DNA of 13,115 bases from Pseudomonadota bacterium. Lineage in GTDB: Bacteria > Myxococcota > Bradymonadia > UBA4248. A program made the position numbers and the translations under genes. Below, one piece after another: positions 7,681 through 13,115 of this stretch. The first letter of the stretch is position 1; the number at the start of each line of letters is the position of its first letter. The notes under the pieces are model-generated. The model saw only the letters and a list, made by a program, of their open reading frames with translations, was not told the DNA's origin and ran no database searches. The DNA lies in the NCBI GenBank assembly GCA_017613855.1, contig JAGACY010000399.1:1-13115 (forward strand). Reading direction: 5' to 3'.

Positions 7681-8397
7681 ATGAACGAAAAGAAAACGAC
7701 TATTTTATTAGTCGAAGATGATGAGAAATTAGCGGAGGCTACCAAGGAATATCTCGAAAGGAATCAGTTTGAGGTTTCTATTGAATATCGTGGTGATGTC
7801 GCTGTCGATCGCATTTTGAATGAGAAACCTGATTTCATCATCCTGGACTACATGTTGCCTTATAAGGATGGCAAGACGATTTGCAAAGAAGTACGCCCCT
7901 ATTTTAACAATCCCATTATCATCGTGACTGCCCATGAAGATGAAGTGGACGAAATCGTTACGCTCGAAATCGGCGTCGATGATTACCTTGTGAAACCGAT
8001 AAAACCCCGCAATCTCCTTGCCAGAATTACCAATATGCTCAATCGTTATGAGCGCATTGCAGCAGAGGCTTCGCAGGATTCATCTGCTTCTAAACTCGAT
8101 AGTCAGGGATCGCTTCAGATTGATGTTCAAAAGCGCATTGCGATTGTAGATGGCCGGGTTGTCAATCTGACGAGCTGTGAATTTGATCTTTTGAGCTATT
8201 TCTTTGCCAATCAGGGGGTCATTCTTACCCGTGAAGAGATTTATCGTCAGATGCGCGGAATTGAATGGGATGGCGCGGATCGCTCGATAGACCTGAGAGT
8301 TTCGAGACTGAGAAGTAAAATTTCGGATGACGGAAAATCCCCGCGTTTTATCAAGAGCGTCAGAGGTACGGGGTATATGCTCGTGAGCCAGGATTAA
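7681..8397 (+). CDS. OmpR-family two-component response regulator
   Basis: This 238-residue DNA-binding regulator takes a phosphoryl group from its partner kinase. The receiver domain (about 5-120) has the acidic pair E12/D13, phospho-acceptor D56 in IILDYMLP, T83 in IIIVTAHED, and K105 in DDYLVKP. The winged-helix effector domain (about 145-238) contains VNLTSCEFDLLSYF and IDLRVSRLRSKI, and ends with the family's IKSVRGTGYML. AGGAGG seven bases before the ATG makes the start secure. The gene is followed by hairpin element B and then the histidine kinase, so the two form a sensor/regulator pair. The target genes cannot be read from the sequence. The cell wall genes immediately downstream of the kinase make an envelope signal plausible but unproven. 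An RstA-like identity is possible; I give no symbol. Confidence 0.93.
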   Translation: MNEKKTTILLVEDDEKLAEATKEYLERNQFEVSIEYRGDVAVDRILNEKPDFIILDYMLPYKDGKTICKEVRPYFNNPIIIVTAHEDEVDEIVTLEIGVDDYLVKPIKPRNLLARITNMLNRYERIAAEASQDSSASKLDSQGSLQIDVQKRIAIVDGRVVNLTSCEFDLLSYFFANQGVILTREEIYRQMRGIEWDGADRSIDLRVSRLRSKISDDGKSPRFIKSVRGTGYMLVSQD

Positions 8398-8470
8398 GCG
8401 GCAGCGTATTCGGCACAGCCGAATAGCTGACGCGCGCAGACGTATCGGCCAATGGCCGATAGGCTGCGCC
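8398..8470. repeat. Two-hairpin intergenic element, copy B
   Basis: The element begins directly after the regulator's stop codon with GCGGC (8398-8402). Hairpin 1 (8402-8429) is CAGC, a bulged G, then TATTCGGC ACA GCCGAATA, closed by GCTG: a 12-bp stem with a 3-base loop. ACGCGC follows at 8430-8435. Hairpin 2 is GCGCAG (8434-8439) pairing with CTGCGC (8464-8469), an internal loop, and TATCGGCC AAT GGCCGATA (8443-8461): a 14-bp stem with a 3-base loop. The order GCGGC, TAT-hairpin, ACGCGC, TAT-hairpin, GC-rich arm is the same as in the element after mutS2. There is no T-run. It lies inside the presumed regulator-kinase transcript and could tune kinase output relative to the regulator; that is an inference. 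Confidence 0.75.
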
Positions 8471-8484
8471 AACATAACAATAAT

Positions 8485-10098
8485 ATGAAAAAAAACGTAT
8501 CATTCCTTTCTGATTCTATTGCCAAATCTACGGTAACTATCTTTATAAAGGCAACCATTGCATTATTGGTTGCTTTTATTTTATCCATATTTTGTGCAGC
8601 TAACCTCATGAAGCCTGTGATGAGCGACGAAGGGGTACTCGCTTATATGGATGCCGAGTTTGTTCAGGATATGATCGATGCTTCTTTGAGGGGCAGGTCT
8701 TTGGAAGAAATTCATCATTTTATATCCGAAAGCAATGATGAATTGATCAAACATGCGCAGATTGCGGAAGAGCGCAATATTATTGCGCGTGATGCACCTC
8801 AGAAATATGGCATTTTTCTGCTCGATTTTGAAAAAAGAAAACTCCTGAAGAAAAAGGCATTTTGGACAAAACGCTGGCGAAAACGATATTCTGATAATAT
8901 GGGGGCATGGGAAACGCTGAGCCAGTGGATAGTTGGGGGACAATCAGAGACATTTAAACTTCCGGATGAACTTGGTTTTGGTGGTCCAAAAGCTTCGCGT
9001 ACCAACAGTTTGGATAGATTGGATTCCAAAGGTGGATTTTCTGCAGTACTCGATCTGTATTTAAATGATTCGCAGCGTGAAAAACCGCCTGTCATTCCTG
9101 AATCGATTCGAAATGCTTCTTACATCGTCATTCCTGTTGCTGATACGTCGTATGTGATCTTTGCACGCAAACAGAATGGAAATGCATCTACGATTCCCAT
9201 TTCATCCATAATAATGACGGTTTTTTCCTTTATTGTCATTCTGATGGGAGCTGCGTTGTTTCTTGTTTATCCGATGATCCGGCGGATTCGTAAGATACAG
9301 GTGACCTGTCAGCAAGTATCAGAGGGAAATTATTCGGCCAGATGCAGCGATCATAAGCGCGATTCTTTGGGGGTTCTGGCGCATCATATCGATAATATGA
9401 CATCTTCGATAGAGCAGCATCTGGGACAACAAAAATCGCTGTTGCAGGCAGTTGCCCATGAAATTCGGACACCTTTGGCGAGGATAAGATTTTCGATAGA
9501 AATGCTCGACATTTCCGAGGATGATGAAAATGGCATGGCTAAACTGAATTCTATCGATGAGGATCTGACAGAAGTCGAGAATCTCATTAAGGAATTGAGT
9601 TACTTTAATTATGTCGATGCAGGAAAAGGCAGACAGAATTTTGAATCCTCTGCGGTCAAGGATCTCATTGATGCTGTCATTCATCAGCGATCGCTCGATC
9701 TGAAACCATTTGATGTTTCGGTCGAGGGAATCACAGAAGATATGCTGCTCGAAGCCGATCCCAATGCCTTTAGGCGTGTCATCGGCAATCTTTTGAGCAA
9801 TGCTGCGCGCTATGCCATAGAAAAAATACAGGTCAGCGTTTCTTATTCGAAAGACAAGCAATATATCGAGGTCGCTGTCGATGATGATGGCCCCGGTATT
9901 CCTGTCGATAAAAGGGAAGATGTTTTTACGCCGTTTATGTGCCTCGAAAAAAGCCGAAGTAAGGCCATGGGTGGTTTTGGGCTCGGGCTGGCTATTGCGC
10001 ATCGCATCATGAAAATTCATTCGGGAACCATTGAAGTTCAGGATTCGCCCCTGGGGGGATGCCGCATGTTTACTAGGTGGCCGCTAAAACCTCGATAA
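8485..10098 (+). CDS. Membrane sensor histidine kinase
   Basis: The protein has 537 residues from ATG 8485. Transmembrane helix 1 lies at about 17-39, followed by a roughly 200-residue periplasmic sensor region (about 40-238) of no recognised fold. Helix 2 lies at about 239-262 and a HAMP linker at about 263-315. The HisKA H-box AVAHEIRTPLARIRF carries the phospho-accepting H325. The HATPase domain has an N-box NLLSNAARYA (435-444), G1 DDDGPGIP (466-473), F-box FTPFM, and G2 GGFGLGL (496-502). All catalytic motifs are intact. It is the evident partner of the OmpR-type regulator just upstream. The start is uncertain: an in-frame ATG at 8452 would add 11 residues but lies inside the loop and stem of hairpin element B. 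ATG 8485, giving MKKNVSF before the first helix, looks more natural. Neither start has a good Shine-Dalgarno sequence. murF follows after 65 bases. Confidence 0.92.
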   Translation: MKKNVSFLSDSIAKSTVTIFIKATIALLVAFILSIFCAANLMKPVMSDEGVLAYMDAEFVQDMIDASLRGRSLEEIHHFISESNDELIKHAQIAEERNIIARDAPQKYGIFLLDFEKRKLLKKKAFWTKRWRKRYSDNMGAWETLSQWIVGGQSETFKLPDELGFGGPKASRTNSLDRLDSKGGFSAVLDLYLNDSQREKPPVIPESIRNASYIVIPVADTSYVIFARKQNGNASTIPISSIIMTVFSFIVILMGAALFLVYPMIRRIRKIQVTCQQVSEGNYSARCSDHKRDSLGVLAHHIDNMTSSIEQHLGQQKSLLQAVAHEIRTPLARIRFSIEMLDISEDDENGMAKLNSIDEDLTEVENLIKELSYFNYVDAGKGRQNFESSAVKDLIDAVIHQRSLDLKPFDVSVEGITEDMLLEADPNAFRRVIGNLLSNAARYAIEKIQVSVSYSKDKQYIEVAVDDDGPGIPVDKREDVFTPFMCLEKSRSKAMGGFGLGLAIAHRIMKIHSGTIEVQDSPLGGCRMFTRWPLKPR

Positions 10099-10148
10099 AT
10101 TGGAAATCTGCCAATACGGTGTAAAACTCCACATGCGCAGTTGTGCGC
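10099..10148. repeat. Two short hairpins between the kinase gene and murF
   Basis: Directly after the kinase stop codon, ATTGG (10099-10103) pairs with CCAAT (10111-10115). Further on, GCGCA (10135-10139) pairs with TGCGC (10144-10148). The stems are only 5 bp. The string CAATACGG after the first stem also occurs in element A (6631-6638), so this could be a decayed copy of the two-hairpin element, or chance. Confidence 0.25.
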
Positions 10149-10163
10149 TTGATAGGAGGTTTC

Positions 10164-11573
10164 ATGGACGAAACAATGTTATCCTTCATGGATGAATCGG
10201 AATTGGCAGATGCGCTGCATGCGCGCGTGGTTCATCCTTTGAACCGGAAGTTTAAAACAGCTTGTACCGACAGTCGCAAAGTAACTCCCGATGATTTGTT
10301 TGTGGCTTTGTCGGGGGAACGGTTTGACGCGCACGATTTTATTCCCGATGTCGTCAAGACGGGATGTCATGGGGCTGTCGTCTCCCGGGATTTGGATGTC
10401 CCCGAAGATTTTACGCTCTTTGTCGTCGAAGATGTGCTCAAATCCTTTGGATTGCTTGCCAAAGCCATACTCGAAAAACGTCGGGGCCTTGGGAATTTTA
10501 CGACCTATGCTGTGACGGGATCGAACGGCAAGACGACGACCAAAGAATTGCTGTCACTTTTATTGGAAGCACAGGGACATTGTGTTCTGAAAACACAGGG
10601 CAACTTTAATAATTTCGTAGGTTTGCCCATGACTGTGCTGAACCTGACATCTCAGCATGATGTGGCTGTGCTCGAAATGGGTGCCAATGCCCCTGGTGAA
10701 ATCGCTTATCTGTCGGGATTGGGACAGCCGGATATTGCCATCATAACCTGCGTCGGTGCGGCCCATCTCGAGGGATTTGGCTCTCTCGAAGGCGTGGCAA
10801 AAGCAAAGGGGGAAATGATCGATGCACCAAGACTGCATAAGATTGTGCTCCCGACAGAAACGAGAAGATTTTACGAAAACCGCATTCCATCCGGGGTTGA
10901 GGTCGTTTGGGTTGGCAATGAAAACTCACCGGAAGAAATTGGCATTCGAAATCTGACGGTTCATCTCGATAACATTCAATTCGATTATCTCGATCGGGAA
11001 AAAACGGTCCATTTGAGTTTGCCTTTGCTCGGTGCTCACAATGCGGGCAATTTGGCGAGGGCAATTGCTGCGCTCGAAGGCAAAACATTGACTGAAGCGC
11101 AGCTCAATGAAGCCATAGCCAAAGTACATTTGCCTTCGGGCAGAATGGAACGCTGGCAGTCCCCCGAAGGAACCTCATTTTTGCATGATGCCTACAATGC
11201 CAACCCCATGAGCATGGCAGAAGCCATTAAAATGATGGCCAAATTCAAAGCACCGGTCTGTCTCGTTTTGGGAGATATGCGTGAATTGGGGCCAACCAGT
11301 GCAGATCTTCATCGGGAACTCGGAAAATCCGCCGCTCGGATTCATCCCGTCAGAATTCTCTGTGTCGGTGAACATGCACACGATATGAAAGCGGGCATGC
11401 TCGAAGAAAAATATCAGGAATCCGATGCTTTCTGCACTTCATCGGAAAATCTTGCCGACGGTTTGGTTTGGCTTTCCGGGGCGCTTACGCCGGATACGGT
11501 TTGTTTGATTAAAGGAAGCAGAGGCGTCAAACTTGAGCGCGTTCTCGAGTATTTTCATGCCTCAAGGAAATAA
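10164..11573 (+). CDS. murF: UDP-N-acetylmuramoyl-tripeptide--D-alanyl-D-alanine ligase
   Basis: MurF is the cytoplasmic ATP-dependent ligase that adds D-Ala-D-Ala to the UDP-MurNAc-tripeptide, the last soluble step of peptidoglycan precursor synthesis. The 469-residue chain has the usual three-domain Mur ligase order. The N-terminal substrate domain carries TDSRKV (35-40). The ATP-binding domain has TGSNGKTTT (118-126), NFNNFVGLP (147-155), EMGANAPGEI (171-180) and the AKAKGEM lysine region. The C-terminal domain has HDAYNANP (341-348) and LGDMRELG (369-376). HDAYNANP and EMGANAPGEI point to MurF rather than MurC, MurD or MurE. AGGAGG at 10154-10159 stands 4 bases before ATG 10164, slightly close. 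GTG 10143 and ATG 10176 are alternatives, but their spacing to it is wrong. mraY follows after 21 bases, so the two are surely one operon. Unlike most dcw clusters, murE is not directly upstream. Confidence 0.96.
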   Translation: MDETMLSFMDESELADALHARVVHPLNRKFKTACTDSRKVTPDDLFVALSGERFDAHDFIPDVVKTGCHGAVVSRDLDVPEDFTLFVVEDVLKSFGLLAKAILEKRRGLGNFTTYAVTGSNGKTTTKELLSLLLEAQGHCVLKTQGNFNNFVGLPMTVLNLTSQHDVAVLEMGANAPGEIAYLSGLGQPDIAIITCVGAAHLEGFGSLEGVAKAKGEMIDAPRLHKIVLPTETRRFYENRIPSGVEVVWVGNENSPEEIGIRNLTVHLDNIQFDYLDREKTVHLSLPLLGAHNAGNLARAIAALEGKTLTEAQLNEAIAKVHLPSGRMERWQSPEGTSFLHDAYNANPMSMAEAIKMMAKFKAPVCLVLGDMRELGPTSADLHRELGKSAARIHPVRILCVGEHAHDMKAGMLEEKYQESDAFCTSSENLADGLVWLSGALTPDTVCLIKGSRGVKLERVLEYFHASRK

Positions 11574-11594
11574 AAAAATAGCCAGGGAGCGAGC

Positions 11595-12728
11595 ATGTTA
11601 ATGTTTTTGTACGAACTGCGCGATTATTTTGCGCCGTTCAATGTATTCAGGTACGTCAGTTTCCGAGTGGTCATGGCCATGATCACGGCACTTCTGATGA
11701 GTTTTATGTATCCGAAATTCATCGGAAAATTGCTCGAAAAGCAAGTGGGACAAGTCGTTCGCGATGATGGACCTCAATCACACCTCAAAAAACGCGGTAC
11801 ACCGACCATGGGCGGCAGCCTCATTTTGCTCAGCCTCGTGGTTTCTACATTACTCTGGGCCGATCTCACCAATCACTATGTCTGGCTGTTCCTTTCGATA
11901 ACGACCTTCTTTGGTGGGGTAGGGTTTATCGACGACTATCTCAAAATCAAAGAAAAAGGCAGCAGAGGCCTCCCCGGGCGTTGGAAACTCATTTTGCAAT
12001 TCTCGATTACGGCAATTGCCATGGTCGTCCTGTTTATGGATGAATCCATACATTATAATAGTGAGTTGTATTTCCCGTTTGTGTCGGCCGATAAATTTAC
12101 ATTGCTGCTTCCTATGGTGGCCTACGCAATCTTTGCGATGGTCGTCATTGTTGGAACTTCGAATGCGGTCAATCTGACAGATGGCCTCGATGGATTGGCT
12201 ATCGCTCCTGTGGCTGTGGCAGCCGCTACCTATCTCATCCTGTGTTATGTTTCCGGTACGGTGCTGCAGTTCCCCGTCGATGTCGATGGCAAGCAGATCT
12301 ATGCAACTTTCGATTTGGCGAGTTATTTAAAAATACCGCATATCAACGGGATATCGGAGTTGTGTATCGGGTGCGGCGCCATCGTCGGCAGCGGCATTGG
12401 GTTCCTGTGGTTCAATTCCTATCCCGCACAAGTCTTTATGGGCGATTTGGGCTCCCTTTCACTTGGCGGGGCTTTGGGCACACTTGCCGTGCTCTCGAAG
12501 AATGAGCTCCTCAGTATCATTATATGTGGGCTTTTCCTGCTCGAAGCTATCTCGGTCATTACCCAAACCACGAGCTATAAACTTACCGGAAAGCGCGTCT
12601 TTAAAATGGCTCCCATCCATCACCATTTCGAACTCAAGGGATGGGCTGAACCCAAAGTCATTGTGCGATTCTGGATCATTTCAATTCTCCTTGCCCTCGT
12701 GGCTTTGGCAAGCCTCAAGCTGAGATAG
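11595..12728 (+). CDS. mraY: Phospho-N-acetylmuramoyl-pentapeptide-transferase
   Basis: MraY is the polytopic inner-membrane enzyme that moves phospho-MurNAc-pentapeptide from UDP to undecaprenyl phosphate, producing lipid I. The 377-residue protein is rich in hydrophobic helices. It carries all family signatures: [18 protein letters not shown] (57-74), DDYLK (113-117) with the Mg-binding aspartates, [13 protein letters not shown] (190-202), FMGDLGSL (281-288) with the catalytic-site D284, and [13 protein letters not shown] (338-350). An insertion of about 20 residues around 225-250 ([20 protein letters not shown]) matches the longer form seen in many Gram-negatives. AGGGAG lies 5 bases before the ATG; a second ATG two codons later is possible. 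It takes the product of the MurF reaction directly as substrate. After it comes a 236-base gap instead of murD. Confidence 0.97.
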   Translation: MLMFLYELRDYFAPFNVFRYVSFRVVMAMITALLMSFMYPKFIGKLLEKQVGQVVRDDGPQSHLKKRGTPTMGGSLILLSLVVSTLLWADLTNHYVWLFLSITTFFGGVGFIDDYLKIKEKGSRGLPGRWKLILQFSITAIAMVVLFMDESIHYNSELYFPFVSADKFTLLLPMVAYAIFAMVVIVGTSNAVNLTDGLDGLAIAPVAVAAATYLILCYVSGTVLQFPVDVDGKQIYATFDLASYLKIPHINGISELCIGCGAIVGSGIGFLWFNSYPAQVFMGDLGSLSLGGALGTLAVLSKNELLSIIICGLFLLEAISVITQTTSYKLTGKRVFKMAPIHHHFELKGWAEPKVIVRFWIISILLALVALASLKLR

Positions 12729-12810
12729 CGGTATTTGTGGGCAAAAAAACATAACTCCATGGTGAGTACTAAACCAGGATTATTCGGTAAACACGTCAGT
12801 TTTTATTCGG

Positions 12811-12830
12811 AATGGGGGAGGGGCCCCATT
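12811..12830. repeat. GC-rich hairpin in the mraY-ftsW gap
   Basis: AATGGGG (12811-12817) is the reverse complement of CCCCATT (12824-12830), with a 6-base G-rich loop; an inner GGGGCCCC palindrome gives an alternative pairing. It is the first of three hairpins in the 236-base spacer between mraY and the next gene. No T-run follows, so it is a weak candidate for a terminator. Confidence 0.4.
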
Positions 12831-12881
12831 TCGCACAGGTTGGTAAAAACGATAGATTTAACAACAAATTGATTGTGGGTT

Positions 12882-12926
12882 CCAAGGGGCTTAGCCCCTT
12901 GGCGGGGTCTGGGGCAGAGCCCCAGA
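12882..12926. repeat. Tandem GC-rich double hairpin between mraY and ftsW
   Basis: Hairpin 1 is CCAAGGGGC TTA GCCCCTTGG (12882-12902), a perfect 9-bp stem with a 3-base loop. Five bases later hairpin 2 is TCTGGGGC AGA GCCCCAGA (12908-12926), a perfect 8-bp stem with a 3-base loop. The two stems share the GGGGC/GCCCC core. From memory, similar GGGGC...GCCCC double hairpins occur as scattered intergenic repeats in many unrelated bacteria, so this is probably a REP-like element. It lacks the T-run of an intrinsic terminator. It is the same kind of object as the elements at 6611 and 8398 (paired stems, 3-base loops) but with different sequence. Confidence 0.7.
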
Positions 12927-12964
12927 AAAGTTAAATGCTTTACCTCCCATAAAAAGAGAAACTC

Positions 12965-13115
12965 ATGGATTCGACATTTCAATCGCATACAGAACGCCCC
13001 TGGGATGGATGGCTCCTCGTCATCGTCTGCTTTTTGATAGGACTCGGTGTGGTCATGATCTACAGCGCATCGGGGATTACGGCGACATGGAATTTCAGTG
13101 ATGCCATGTTCTTCC
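12965..13115 (+). CDS. ftsW: FtsW/RodA-family septal peptidoglycan polymerase, N-terminal part
   Basis: Only the first 50 codons lie in the window; the gene runs off the right edge. The short polar N-terminus (MDSTFQSHTERPWDGW) is followed by the first transmembrane helix, about residues 17-34, ending in LGVVMIYSASG. That is the usual beginning of SEDS proteins (FtsW, RodA, SpoVE). FtsW polymerises lipid II at the division septum with its penicillin-binding partner. Its place after murF-mraY in a cell wall cluster favours FtsW over RodA, but this stretch alone cannot separate them. The ribosome binding site is weak (AGAGA, about 5 bases before the ATG). murD, usually between mraY and ftsW, is absent. 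Confidence 0.8.
   Translation, partial: MDSTFQSHTERPWDGWLLVIVCFLIGLGVVMIYSASGITATWNFSDAMFF

Noticed and set aside
6611..8470. Hairpin elements A and B as a CRISPR array or as intrinsic terminators
   Set aside because: There are only two separate copies with no regular spacers, and neither is followed by a T-run.
9319..10020. A 233-codon minus-strand frame antisense to the kinase catalytic domain
   Set aside because: The plus strand encodes intact H, N, G1, F and G2 boxes; the antisense product has no features.

Overview
The window looks like chromosomal DNA of a Gram-negative bacterium with medium GC content. It carries nine protein-coding genes and no tRNA, rRNA, CRISPR array, transposase or phage gene. 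The TPR protein has a C-terminal domain that resembles, from memory, proteins of myxobacteria and related delta-type lineages. That suggests Myxococcota/Bradymonadales-like bacteria, but it is only a weak inference. The short intergenic regions are unusually rich in hairpin-forming palindromes.

Left part, minus strand (about 45-3968). Read in the direction of transcription, this holds an FAD-dependent oxidoreductase of the COG2509 type, a 132-base spacer ending in a hairpin leader, a 730-residue TPR protein, and a strong hairpin terminator at 45-72. A 130-base divergent region (3969-4098) separates this unit from the plus-strand genes.

Middle part, plus strand (4099-10098). MutS2, a MutS-like ATPase with a C-terminal Smr domain, is followed by a LolD/MacB-type ABC ATPase without a permease next to it. 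A 308-base AT-rich region then precedes an OmpR-family response regulator and its membrane histidine kinase. Both mutS2 and the response regulator are followed, within one base of the stop codon, by an element made of two hairpins (6611-6674 and 8398-8470). The two elements share a layout: GCGGC, a palindrome with TAT...ATA ends, ACGCGC, a second TAT...ATA palindrome, then a GC-rich closing arm.

Right part, plus strand (10164-13115). This is a piece of the division and cell wall (dcw) cluster: murF, mraY and the first 50 codons of an FtsW/RodA-family gene, most likely ftsW. MurF completes the UDP-MurNAc-pentapeptide and MraY transfers it to undecaprenyl phosphate to give lipid I. FtsW is the septal glycan polymerase acting later on lipid II. 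murD, which often lies between mraY and ftsW, is missing there. Its place is taken by a 236-base spacer with three GC-rich hairpins. murE is not directly upstream of murF either; the two-component system occupies that position.

No complete new defence or mobile system is visible. The most interesting signal is the family of two-hairpin intergenic elements; next are the broken dcw order and the two-component system beside murF.
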